Shown here piece by piece: positions 12,929 to 23,857 of a DNA stretch of 64,000 nt. Below the pieces are notes generated by a model. It saw nothing but the letters and a program-made list of their open reading frames with translations, did not search any database and had not been told where the DNA came from. Numbering within the stretch: position 1 is the stretch's first letter; every line of letters begins with the position of its first letter. Source of the DNA: Entomortierella parvispora (lineage: Eukaryota; Mortierellomycota; Mortierellomycetes; Mortierellales; Mortierellaceae); contig OY752153.1 of the NCBI GenBank assembly GCA_963573315.1, forward strand, positions 1 through 64,000, read 5' to 3'. The position numbers and the translations under genes are program-made.

Positions 12929-13655
12929 GACGTCTCTGATCCTTCCGAAGGGAACAAGCACAAGTCCTTATTCGAACAGGAACATTAGCAGCGCCCTGAA
13001 TGTTCGGCCGGACTACAAGGTCGGCCGCTATTGACGAGTTCAGTGGCTGAACTTTGGCTATTGTTGTGTCGACCTGAACAGGAGTGTCCAATCGTGCTTC
13101 CGACAATGACCATTTACGACGACCAAATCTCCTTTCAACCTATACAGCAGCTCTTTGCTTTGCGCTGGATTGCTGATAGATCGTCGAGCTGCTTCACCGG
13201 AATCAGAATGGTGGGTCTCAAGAATCAGGACGACGGTGCCAAGTGTCAGGATCTGGTGTCAAGAATCAGGATGCTGGTGCTCAAGCCGAGGATGTACACT
13301 GACGATGACCATACGACACACCGCCTGTACCGTAATCAGGTCAGAATACAAGCCACAGGAAAGAAGGGTATCAGTCTCACCCATATCTCAACACTTCATA
13401 TTGCTTGCACGCCTGGATCGCTTCCAAAGGCCTTTTCTGTACTCGCCTTCAAATGCCGAATGAAGCACCGTGTCCAATATTTCCAGGGCTTGGTGAAGGA
13501 AACAAAAGTGGACAAAGGAATGAAAATGCGGACGTAGTTAAGGAATTACACTGGCCTTTCAATCAGAACCTCTTGTCTCTTCCCTTCGAGCTGCAACTCG
13601 CAATAAACCATATTGTTTTTTGTTATTCTTGTCGGTGTTTTCTCGGGAATGGTAG
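12929..13655. repeat. 0.75-kb dispersed repeat, copy B (right of the Crinkler gene)
   Basis: Direct, diverged copy of 7716-8470; the landmarks are listed there. It contains a short internal duplication around 'tcaagaatcagga' (13217 and 13260). Several indels relative to copy A break every frame, so it is unlikely to be coding. Confidence 0.85.
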
Positions 13656-14175
13656 GTCGCTCATTACAGTAAAATCTTGACACGTTCTGTCCATCATGCT
13701 TGGAAGTCCTCGTATGCTTTCATCCGCCTACTCGCTACTTCCTAATTTATCTATGCTAGTCCAGTCCTGACCGTTCATCTGTGTAGCTCGATCTACCGTT
13801 GCCTAAAGTAAAGTATCCATTTTGTTTCAATTTTTTTGTACATTCTGGAGTGTTTCGCCTTAAGCACTGGAGTGCTCTATCGGCTCAGACAGTTGGTCCC
13901 CTCCTGTGGAAGCGTGGATGACTGCACTGAGAAGGCTGCTATCGCAGGGATGCGTACTTTGCTTCTCGATACTGTTGCGAATCCATCGCTATAGAAATGA
14001 GGGCCGCGACGGTGTGGTAGCAAGTCAGAGTTACAGACATCCAGCTTGGCCCTCAAAGTCGGAGAGTGCAATGTCTCCAGTTTTGCGTAGCTTCTTTTCT
14101 TTGTTTTTATTTGTGGTTTACACATCTTGAGTATATTTTGGTATTGCTTGTTAAATGCTTCTATAGGTCTCCACA

Positions 14176-14971
14176 ATGGTGAAGTCGGTACATCCCTTCA
14201 AATCAGCAAAGCTGCAGAATGCTTTCTATTTCGTCCGCACACACCCTGATCGATATGATCCCGCGGAGTACTTTCGGACATGTAGTAGTCTAAAGGCAGC
14301 AGATAAGGAGAAACTCTATGGGCATTGGAACAGCGTCTTACAAATCCTTCTCAAGTCACCCAAGCAAAAATTCAAGGACAATGGCCAAAGACTACGAAAC
14401 AGTTGGGATTTGCCTAACAAAGGCCTAGGAACATTTTGGGACGAGCTTGAGAACGCGGAGTCTGTCAGTGATGTGTTGGATGCTTCTAGTGAAAATATTC
14501 GAAGCGTACGCTCCGGTCTGCGCACCGTAACACCCTAGGTGCAACTGATAACATCGATGAAGGTGAGTACTAGCTGTTGATCTTTAGCCATAATTTGATA
14601 CAGACTTGTTCCTTGACGCGTTTGGTGGCAGCATAGAGCCCGGTTCCGAGATTATTATTTGGAGCCGGGGAACGCAGGACAACGAAAACCGAATGTGGTG
14701 CTATGACAGAAAGCAGATCCGCAACAAGAAGACCGGCGTCGTCCTCACCGCCCCTCAGCTCACGAGAAACATTGCTGCGGACCAGCAGCATCCCACCGAA
14801 AGCGCGACTCAGCGATATGAATAACACGATTATACCATCTCGGCGGAGCAGAACGAGGATCGGGTCCTTGGCATCATTGGAGACAAATCGCAGGGTACTC
14901 GCGTCGCCTTGGTGCCCCGTGACAATAACTCCGATTTACAGCAATGTGAGATCTTGGAAATCTCTGGGTAA
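14176..14971 (+). pseudogene. Ricin-B-type beta-trefoil lectin-domain gene, interrupted by a stop codon
   Basis: Best model: exons 14176-14467, 14539-14562 and 14604-14971. The junctions keep phase, and without the first intron the frame ends at 14538. The N-terminal ~97 residues are unrecognised. From 14604 the frame reads LFLDAFGGSIEPGSEIIIW, then QIRNKKTGVVL, the typical repeat of ricin-B/CBM13 carbohydrate-binding domains. A TAA at 14822-14824 ends this frame. Translation beyond it in the same frame continues the domain (VLGIIGDKSQGTRVAL, then LQQCEI) up to 14971. This points to a nonsense mutation, or an assembly error, in a once complete lectin domain. There is no toxic enzyme chain. 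The gene lies in the decayed subtelomere between two repeat blocks. Confidence 0.6.
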
Positions 14972-15120
14972 ACGGCGAAGCCATCTCTCTGTTTTTATCG
15001 ACAAGCTTTTTAGACCTATCGGGTGAGGGCAGAGTGGAAATAAATACTGACCATCATACCACTTTTTGAGGATCTGCTCTGCAACCACCTCGAGAAGGGA
15101 TACTAATTTCCCCATTCACA

Positions 15121-15335
15121 TTAGCTGGCTCCATGTGAGAGACAATTGAAAAGGCAGGATCCTAGGGACGAACATAGATGAAGGCAAAGCAAAATGGATC
15201 CAGGCGGAAGGAAGAAGATGAAAGAAGACAGAGGGGGATGAGGGATACAAGCGGAGGGAAGAAGAAGGATGAAGACAGACGAAGGATGAGGGATGCACTC
15301 AGGAACAGAGGGAGGTTGAACGTGTGAAGACGGAT

Positions 15336-15384
<49 letters not shown>

Positions 15385-15870
15385 CATGGACGTTAACAGA
15401 CAAAAGATGAGGCGCTGACAGAGGGGTGAGGGGAGGGCGAAGACTGCACAAACAGAGGAAGAGGCAGATGGAGGAAGAGCGAGGGAAGCAGAGGAAGAAG
15501 GAAGGGCATTTTGAAGAAGGACGTGGGCAGAGGACACAGCAGATGGTGGCGGAATGAGGGAGGAAGAAAGAGAAGGGTTGCGCAGAAGATGGATGCACAA
15601 AAGAAAGATACAGAGAGAAGAAGGACGCAAAGCGGAGAAGACGCATGCAGAAGCAGGGAAGAAGAAAGGGAGGAAAGAAGAAAGACCGGGAAGCAGGCGG
15701 CAGAAAGAAGGATCCAAAGAAAAGAGATGAAGACGGGAAGACACAGAGGGGAAGATGCAGAAGGAAGAGAGGTTGCAGAGAGGTGCAGGGGTAACAAACT
15801 AAAAAAACAGGCACCACCAGGCGGCCGATGGCCAAAAAAAAGACGAGCTTCCCCTGCGCGGATGAGTTCA
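15121..15870. repeat. GA-rich block (copy 2) with (GA)n microsatellite
   Basis: Purine-rich sequence resembling 4119-5290. It contains a perfect GA dinucleotide run at about 15340-15380. Its left edge (15121-15160) resembles 3585-3612 joined directly to 4119 of copy 1, as if the intervening satellite were deleted. The minus-strand frames of 207-226 codons are Ser/Leu/Pro low-complexity and I do not regard them as genes. Confidence 0.65.
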
Positions 15871-16436
15871 GAGCTTCATAGCCACCTGCAATGGAATCAA
15901 CAGCAACATCACCAGACCCTGAACCAGAGCCCTCATTATTATGCTGCCATTGGAAAGACTCTCGAGTCGTCACTGGCACCCATCACAGACACGAAGTTCG
16001 ACCGTTGACGTACTCTCGGCCGATGAACTGATCGAACAATTTACACACGTCAAGGTCAAGGCGCTAAACCCCTCTCATCTTTTCGTTTGAGTCTGGCCAC
16101 AAAGTATCATAGCCATCCCCATGTTACTGGTCGCCTGCTGCACACAATAATAAGTACTGTATTGTACAGTACAGGAGTGCTGGCTTGTTTGATCCGAACA
16201 CGTCCGTCTCGTGAAATATATGTTCTCGGCAGGGAGAAGGGAGAGGCAGCAGTTTCTCGCGTTGCACAGAAACATCAAAGCCCCTCTCTTTTGAGGTCTT
16301 CCAGTCATAAAGTTGGTTTGCGTCAGAAATTTTGTCTCTTCCATTCTTCTCCACCTCCAACATACGCAATCCTCTTGCTTTGGTCATAGTCCACCCACCA
16401 TTAACTTTTTCCCTCGATAACCCTGCCGCCACCACG
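15871..16436. promoter_or_regulatory. Upstream region of the oxygenase gene with an 8-bp palindrome
   Basis: No gene. At 16154-16172 the sequence GTACTGTA-TTG-TACAGTAC is a perfect 8-bp inverted repeat, about 265 bases before the oxygenase start. The same TACTGTA core recurs just downstream of that gene at 17772-17798. The last 60 bases before the ATG are pyrimidine-rich. Confidence 0.4.
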
Positions 16437-17468
16437 ATGACCCCATGTGCTCCACCACCAGCAACAACTAGCCTTCCGCTTATCGATCTCGCAAACTTTA
16501 CAAATAGCAGCTCGGAATCACGTCTGAAAACAGCTAAACAACTCGTTTCTGCTTGCCACACCACCGGCTTTGTCTATATCATGAACCACGGCGTCCCAAA
16601 GCACGAGCTTGAGCGCGCCTTCGCCTTATCCTCAAAATATTTTGCGCTGCCCTTGGAGGAGAAGATAAAAGCCCCCCATCCACCCGGTTGGTCTGTCCAT
16701 CGCGGCTATTCGTCGCCGGGACAAGAGAAAGTTTCAAACGCCACGAGCAGCAAAGACGATGCCGCGACTGTACGAAAATTGCGCGAGGTGCCGGACATGA
16801 AAGAAAGTTATGAGGTCGGCAGCGAGTTGAATCCTGACATGCCGAACGTTTGGCCACCGGAGGAAGTATTGCCAGAGTGGCGACCCTTTATGACAGAATT
16901 CTACTGGATGTGCTTCGAAGCCGCGAGGACGGTGCTGAGGGCGCTGGCGTTAGGCATTGGACTAGAGGAGGATGCGTTGGAGAAACTGCACAGTGGGCAT
17001 TATAATCAGCTCCGGTTGCTGAATTACCCGCCTATCCCGGCACAGGCGCTGGAGGATGGGACGAGTGAGAGGATGCCGGCACATACGGATTGGAGCACGA
17101 TGACGATGCTGTGGCAGGATGATTGCGGGGGGTTACAAGTCGAGGATCCAAACCACTCTGGCAAGTTCATCGATGTCGAACCCGTCGAAGGTGCACTTGT
17201 GATGAACATCGGAGATCTAATGATGCGGTGGAGCAATGATGTTCTGCGCTCGACGTCGCATCGTGTCACACTGCCGCCATTACAGGATAGGATTGAGGGA
17301 GAGGCAAGGGTAGCAAGGGCGAGGAAGAGTATTGTCTATTTCTTGTCACCGGATCCCGATTTGTTGATTGAAGTTATGAGTAGTTGCGTGGATGAGAACC
17401 GACCTGCAAAATATGAACCTATTACTCAGAGGGAGTTCGCGGCCATGAGAATGAAGATGCTGTACTGA
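16437..17468 (+). CDS. 2-oxoglutarate/Fe(II)-dependent oxygenase, isopenicillin-N-synthase-like
   Basis: Intronless, 343 residues. Residues about 14-125 match the N-terminal region of the family (LPLIDLANF, GFVYIMNHGVP), and about 190-310 match the 2OG-FeII_Oxy fold. The iron ligands are H216 and D218 in AHTDWST and H275 in STSHRV. R296 and S298 in ARKSIVYFL form the R-x-S pair that binds 2-oxoglutarate. All catalytic residues are present, so it should be an active dioxygenase, probably cytosolic since no signal peptide is seen. The substrate cannot be told from sequence; family members act in secondary metabolism, and there is no biosynthetic cluster around it. Start: 16437 is the first ATG of the frame, in an ACCACGATG context. 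The stop codon lies inside a 19-bp tandem duplication (17456-17493). An AATAAA signal follows at about 17530. Confidence 0.9.
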   Translation: MTPCAPPPATTSLPLIDLANFTNSSSESRLKTAKQLVSACHTTGFVYIMNHGVPKHELERAFALSSKYFALPLEEKIKAPHPPGWSVHRGYSSPGQEKVSNATSSKDDAATVRKLREVPDMKESYEVGSELNPDMPNVWPPEEVLPEWRPFMTEFYWMCFEAARTVLRALALGIGLEEDALEKLHSGHYNQLRLLNYPPIPAQALEDGTSERMPAHTDWSTMTMLWQDDCGGLQVEDPNHSGKFIDVEPVEGALVMNIGDLMMRWSNDVLRSTSHRVTLPPLQDRIEGEARVARARKSIVYFLSPDPDLLIEVMSSCVDENRPAKYEPITQREFAAMRMKMLY

Positions 17469-18725
17469 ACAGAGGATGCTGTACTGAACAGAGAATGCAG
17501 TAGCAGGTTTCCTCAGATCTATAGCACTCAATAAATCGAGTGCCATTATTGTTTACTGATAATTCAGCCTGAATGACTTCTTCCTTCTCCAGACCTTCAG
17601 CCGCACTACTAACCATCCATACCACATCCATCTATAACTAATACAATCTCGGAGTTCAAAGACTAAGTATGCGCAGAGAGAAGAAAAAAAACCGAAACTC
17701 ACCCTGTTCAGAGAGAACTGGAGATCTCGTTAGTAGCGAGATGCAACTCGGCAACAGGTGCTCAGGCCCCCCTGTACTGTATGTACTGTAACTGTACAGT
17801 CGTTTGGCGCTATTCCTTTTATCTATCTTTGGCTATCTTTAAAAGAAGAGAAAGGGCTGAGGTGCATGCTCTTACTCCCAAGGAGAACTTGGGCGCAAGA
17901 TGTGGGCATCATTCTGCAGGAAAGGGCTCATTTTATTGATTCGTGTCACAATCCTCCTGTTGCAGCTTTTGCCTTTCACGCTGTTCTGAATCGGCTGCAG
18001 GGAAGGGCTGAACGATTCTTGCAGAACCACCGCGGCTCACATGGAGAGTCCCATTCTTGTTTCGCGTCACGCCAAGGGTCATTGTGTTGGGTTCGCATTA
18101 CAAGGTCCAAAAGAGGGCGTTGCAACGAAAAGTGCGCGCTAGTGTCCTCATTATTGCCTCGGACCCTCTCCATAGACTTCATGTAGTCAACCTAGAGGAA
18201 TTTGCTTCTGCAAACACATCTTGTGACCAGCGATTAAACTAGTGTCGGATGCATTGGCTCAACCATCGAATTCCATCGAGCAGCGTTCGTTTTTTTGACC
18301 TGTTTTTGTGCAATACGGAAGCACAAAGGCACCAATTTGTCCGTAGGAGTGACCTCGTCCCCCGTGTAAAAATATATCTCTTATCGATTCATGCTAACGG
18401 TAAGGAAGATGAAGTAGCTACCTGTTTTCATTTCTACGCCAAGACGCCAAGAGATTTACAGTACGCGGTAATCGTGTGTGCACAAACAAGGTTGATTATG
18501 GCACTCCAAAGACACTGTCAACTAGATCGACCTGGGTCCTCGGCTGAAGACATGTACTAGGCGAAAGACGTGATGGGCGTGATCGAGGAGTTAACATCGT
18601 AATGTCTTCCCTTTCATGATATAAAAGAGAGGAACGAAAGCTTCTACAACTTTTAAAATCAGATCAACCCTTCGCTCTTTCCTTCAAATCCAAAACACTC
18701 CTCCATCACCAACGAGTCTACCATT
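17469..18725. other. Intergenic with TATA box for the downstream gene
   Basis: No supported gene in about 1.25 kb. It holds the AATAAA at about 17530 for the oxygenase and TACTGTA motifs at 17772-17798. A good TATA box (TATAAAAG, 18620-18627) sits about 100 bases before the next start codon. Confidence 0.5.
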
Positions 18726-19142
18726 ATGGCCACCCTTGCCCACAACATTGTCAATATCGCCCCCCTGGCTTCTTTCGAGCCAATTGATCCCTGTGAACGG
18801 GAAACCACACGCGGCACTGGTGATGCCCTCCAGTACTTCTGGCCGATCGAATCAAGCGAGCATTCGCGTCTTTGCGACGTGTTTGGCCTCGACGCGGTTG
18901 CCATGAACGGCACTTGGACCTCCCGCCAGCGCTCCAACTGCCCCACCTGCGGCAAGCGTGAAGAGTTTCTTGACCAAATTTACACTGCTGCCAAGATGAA
19001 TGTTCACGACACGGAGTTTTTCAAGGGTGTCGTGTCTGGAGAGATCCCCAGAATTGGCACTGGAGCCGCTCACGCTATGCACTGCGCCAACTGTGACACA
19101 CAGTTGGACAGCTATTTCTGGCTCGGAGAAGGCATTTGGTAA
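18726..19142 (+). CDS. Small CxxC protein of unknown function
   Basis: 138 residues, intronless. I do not recognise the family. It has two CxxC pairs, CPTC at about 76-79 and CANC at about 118-121, spaced like a zinc-ribbon, with aromatic-rich flanks (YFWPIES, SYFWLGEGIW). There is no signal peptide or membrane segment. A TATA box lies about 100 bases upstream and an AATAAA about 130 bases downstream (19270), so it looks like a complete, expressed gene. A metal-binding role is inferred only from the cysteine spacing. Confidence 0.65.
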   Translation: MATLAHNIVNIAPLASFEPIDPCERETTRGTGDALQYFWPIESSEHSRLCDVFGLDAVAMNGTWTSRQRSNCPTCGKREEFLDQIYTAAKMNVHDTEFFKGVVSGEIPRIGTGAAHAMHCANCDTQLDSYFWLGEGIW

Positions 19143-19516
19143 AATAAGTCGCCAGATACCAACTGCCCTATAGACAGATGGTAACACCAAGTAGCATGGC
19201 TCAAATAGGCTCTTGGATTGACCGATGTTTCTTCATCTTTCTGTGAAGTTCTCTGCTTTGAAGATGACAATAAACCTCAACTTTGGCCCACGACTGTTAT
19301 TTCCAGATGTAATATGAGAGAGGAGAAACAACTGGGAGAGAGGGGGGAAGAGAACTCACTAACACAGGAGAGGAATCCTTGTGTATGTTTAGAGAGAGGA
19401 GAGGAGAGGGGAGAGACATCTCGAATGGAAGAACCAATCCTTCGATTTCTGTCGCGAACTCACACGACGCGAAGCGCGTCGAAACAGTGTAACGCAAGAG
19501 ACGTGATTTTTTTTTT

Positions 19517-20131
19517 GGACAAACGAATTCTACACACCCCCCGTGAAATCGAGCAGTCACGGGGGGCACACATTTTTTGGTTTCCCACCTCTTTCATTCC
19601 CGCTGAGAATACCTCTTCAGGCTTCTCGTTGCTTATTCTGCACCCCGTGGAAAGTTATGTTGTCCTATGAGTCCCATTGCCTCGTGAAGCTCCCAGAGAG
19701 CATCAGTCAAGGTCCCCTGTTACCACCTCACACCCATCATTGAAAATCTTCTGAGTTCTTTAAGCGGGATCCACACTACTGACGAGAGTGTTGGTAAAAG
19801 ACCTCACTCAATTGATATTCAGCACCTCAGACCTTGCGTCTTTATGTGGAGAAGATGGAAGAAGTTCGCGTGAGACAACGTCAGACTTGATATTCACTGG
19901 GGGATGATCAACTCTGAGTTCTTATGAGGTAGTGAAAGTTCAAAGGGTTGGTCATTCTCACCGGGGGCGAGTAAAGACATTGTTTTTCAATCTCACGGGT
20001 ATGGGAGAGTGAGAATAGGCCGTGGAGACAAGCCTGACGGGGTCCAAGGGGGGTGAGATTGTGCGGAGATGAAAAGCTGTGCACCCAGTGACTGTGCGAT
20101 TTCACGGGGGGTGTTGAGAATACTATAGTCC
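19517..20131. mobile_element. MITE-like element with 44-bp terminal inverted repeats
   Basis: Bases 19517-19560 and the reverse complement of 20088-20131 align without gaps over 44 bp with 36 matches, including the exact block around ACCCCCCGTGAAATCG. The element is 615 bp and has no transposase frame. Each end is flanked on the outside by a run of ten T residues (19507-19516 and 20132-20141), which could be a target-site duplication or simply a homopolymer. A further hairpin, CGACGCG-AAG-CGCGTCG, lies just outside at 19465-19481. It is consistent with a non-autonomous DNA transposon. Confidence 0.6.
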
Positions 20132-20519
20132 TTTTTTTTTTGTGGAACTGACCTGAAGATTCAAGGATTCGACGTGCTGCTGGAGGGAATAAGAAATGGC
20201 CAATGTGCCTCTCGTCGTAGACTTTTGTTAGAAGGAATATTGGTAGATCCAGTACCACATATCATGTCTTCACTAGCCAGCCTCACTGGAGGTCAACAAA
20301 TACCAGGAAGATAAACCCGGTAGCTTTCAATTAGTCAGAAGGAATACTCGGCTGAAAATCTCTATCTAGAGAAGAAAGCAGTGATATCAGAACAAACCCT
20401 CTTCACACAACTCCCTTTCGATCCATCCCGTCAGGAAGTGTAGCGTAAACTGAAAAAGTGCCTTCATGTTATTAATGGCAGCTCGCTAGGGAATGGTATC
20501 TAAGGTACTAAAGTATCTT

Positions 20520-21244
20520 TTAAAATTTGGCAATGACGGCAACAGAAGCAACTAGGCCAATGGATGCAAAACATCGCAGAAGCGTGTATGGACGTTTCCG
20601 CTGGAGACCGAACAATTGGAAGTGATCAATGATGCATGAGAATACGAGCTTGGAACTAATAACAATCGCGCTCGTGGTGCCAGATCCGAGCCTTGGGATC
20701 GATAGAATAGTGACAATGACATAACAGGCACCTAACACTCCTCCAGTCCAGGACCACCAAGGAGCCTTGGCAACCATGGCCCCGAGATTAGTTGGGGGAC
20801 GACCTTTGACCTCGATTAAAAAGTAAACACAAGATGCCATAGCACCTTATCGATTTAAGGCGTGGTAGATTGTGCGTTGAGGAAGAGGAGCAATTGAAGA
20901 GAAAGTGAATAGACGAGACCAAGAAGTGAGACAACTTCAGTAAAGCGTGCGAGTCATTCAAACCAAAGTGAATCCTAATGTCTTCCATTTGTAGGTTCAA
21001 TTATCTTACCGACACAGAAGACAATGGTCGAGGAAAACCCCTGCGTGGTATATTGACCCAGCTTGGAGTTGATGACTCCCTGGGAGGAAGCAGCGACGCC
21101 GCCAAATACACAAAGAAGGGCGCAAAGGAAGACATTATCTAATATAGACATTCTCTTGGGTTGAATCGAGCGAATGGAGGCTTGTCTGGAAACCACTTTG
21201 ACATCAGAGAGGTCTGCGACCTGGGACTCATTTTCGTGGATCAT
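20520..21244 (-). CDS. DMT-superfamily membrane protein, YdcZ/DUF606 family
   Basis: Exons 21244-21010 and 20845-20520, intron of 164 nt, 186 residues. After an approximately 35-residue hydrophilic N-terminus there are about five hydrophobic segments. The family landmarks are GGVAASSQGVINSKLGQ near the start, APWWSWTGGVLGACYV in the middle and DHFQLFGLQRKR near the end. The intron joins FCVG directly to AMASCVYFL, restoring the second membrane segment. YdcZ (PF04657) proteins are predicted small-molecule exporters; the substrate is unknown. A TATAAATA box lies at 21404-21397, about 150 bases before the ATG. The gene stands alone. Confidence 0.85.
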
Positions 21245-23857
21245 TACGAGAAGTTGATAACAAGTATGGTTTTAGGGCGAAGGTGTACAGGCTTCTAGGA
21301 GACAGATGTATGAAGGTGAGGTCGAAGAAAAGTAGGGCGTGGACAAGGGTAGACAGAAGTGGTCGTTTTTTGTCGAGTTATGAAATCGAGGTCGAGTATT
21401 TATACCAAATCATGGTCCCCAGACTGATCGGACAGGCAGTCAGGGCAGGAAGCAGGTAACACGAGAGCAAATACCGTTCAAGCGCTACCGAGGAAAGGCT
21501 GCGGGCATCTTCCAAACTTTCCAAAAATTCAAAAAAAACGGGCAGCTCAAGCCCGGGTAAAGAGTCAAGACTGGGCTGCTCCTGTCTCTTAGGACCTTTT
21601 TTCCCTTCCTCCATGTGTGAATAGTGTTTGCCCTTGCCCCCGCAATTTACCGCTCCGTTTGCCCTTTTGAGGAAAGAGTGAGTTTCTGTGGATCCAAGAC
21701 ATCACAAAAAAAAAAAAAAAAGAGGGTACAAAAAAAAGCGGGGAAGATCCACTTTTTTGATGTCCCCGGCTCTTCTCCACTAGCGTGACAGGTTTGCCAC
21801 GAGCTACAGCGGTCTACAATTCACATTGAGAGGACACCAAATATAATCATCCTCAACGAACGAGGGCCCCCGATAATGACCGGTCTCTCCTTGACAGAGG
21901 TAGCCCAGATCTACCTCATTACACAGTTTTTACATGGGACCTGTGGCAGTGACCAGAGGGCATAAAAACCCCCCCCCCCTCTTGTGTGCTTGTCCAGCCT
22001 TCTCCAGACGGTCTTAACACACCCCTCCAATTTCGTGCTCTTCTCCCCATTCATGTTCACAAAGGTGGACAAAAGTTGGACGCGGTTGTCGTTCAATATG
22101 CTTTATTTGCAGGGACACCTTATGTCGAGTCAAAGAAACGAGAAAAAGAGGTGACCGGACTTACCTACTGCATAAAAGGAACGGGGTCGTGACGAGCATG
22201 GATGCCATTCTGCTTCCAACGAGTCGATACAACAGGTGACCAGTCTAAAAAGTTGGGACGAACTAGTAAACTGACAGACGAGGTCCACGAGATTTGTCAA
22301 GGCGTCATTGTCGTTCTGACGGGCTCCAGTACACTGCTATCCGGCGATATTGATCCACCATTTGGAGTCCAGTCCAGCCATCTAAATACCAGTAGCAGCT
22401 AGTCAGTACGATACAGGACAAATTGGGGGTCGCCTCAGGTAATGCCTGTTTCCTGACCGCATCATCTAACCATGAGGGATACAAGGATCAGTCTTCTCGA
22501 ATTAAGGGAAAGCGCCTGAAAGCAGAGTTGCATTCAGAATGTGAGGTAGAGGTTGGACAATGATGTACATTGCTTCTGGCATAGCTTTTCTGGATAAACT
22601 AGCCTCTCCTTGGATGTCATGTTGTCTCGGGCAACTAGATTTCCAAGCTGTCATTCGTGTACATGACCGAGATTGAGACCTTCCAGAGGGTGGTTTGTGT
22701 TTGTGCTAGCAATGAAGATGAGGCCGGGAGGCCATCTTTGGTTGCGTCCTGGATTGCGTCCTTGATTCCTGGGGCTACTGCTTCCTGACTATCAACGATG
22801 CGGAGGAGAGAGGTTTCCGAAGGAGAGAGAGTGGAGAAAGGCAGAGGGAGCGAGCGAGAGAGAGAAAAACAATCGTTATTTCCAGCTTTGAAGGGAAATA
22901 AAGACTTCCCCTCGGTCGTGGCCCAAGCGCGACAGCGGGGACCTTTGTTCCCCTCGTCTTTCATTCTCCTCGCTCAAGCCTGTGCCTGCTTCGGAAGCCA
23001 CCACTCCAGCACTCGAGAAAGCAGCCTCTGAAACACATGCAGGTCGGAAAGCCAGGACCAAACGCGGGCGTGACATTTCCGATTCCCGATTCTCGAAGAC
23101 ATGAAACAGCAAAACAGCGTTCATGTGTCTAGACCAGTCTGAAATTCGCAAGGAGCCAATAATGAGAGAGGTACAGCATTACTCGCGTTGTCGTAGAACC
23201 ATGTCATCGAGATGATGGACACCGTTATTTCATTTGGTTCATTGGATGATGCCAGCATGAACTAACCAATTCTGCTTTTTGAAAGACACAAACAAACCAC
23301 GCTTCCTCAGAACGAAAATGCCAGATGGAGTCTGATGACGAACGGCCTACAAAGGACGGCCCTGGACTCTTGCTGAATATATCCAGTAGGTTTCTTTCGA
23401 CTGTCATCGCTCTCGCTTTGAACGTGATAGATTATCCTTTCAATCTGCCAACGCGGAATATTGAAACTCCCATCGACCACAAATTGCCCCGCGGCAAGAT
23501 TGCTCAAGCCTCAAAAACCTTGCATTTTTTCTGTTCTTGAACATGCCTTCCATGCAGTCGTGAGTTCCGTTAATATGTTTTGCTTTGGAGGCACCTCTCA
23601 AGATTCCTTTCATATTTTGCCATACAACATCTTGCCAACACTCCACCTTCTTGGCGCAGGCGATCGACGAGTCATGTAAGATCGCCGGTGTAGCAAAATA
23701 TGGCCTGGTGTTGGGCCATCTTTTGGTTTAAAGGTCACCGCTGGTTGGCACTTCCATTTGCTTTCTGTTGATTTGATGCTCTTATAGCGTGGGATCCCTG
23801 ACAGCAGTGCATTTGTGTAGCCCATAAAAAAAGAGTTATATATTCCATAGAAATCAA
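21245..23857. other. Large intergenic region, no gene recognised
   Basis: About 2.6 kb. It contains the YdcZ promoter, an A run at about 21706-21722, a C run at about 21969-21980 and a GA-rich patch near 22800-22866. All frames are under about 110 codons and none resembles a known protein. Confidence 0.4.

Noticed and set aside
15299..15979. 226-codon open frame on the minus strand
   Set aside because: Same low-complexity composition arising from the second GA-rich block and its GA microsatellite.
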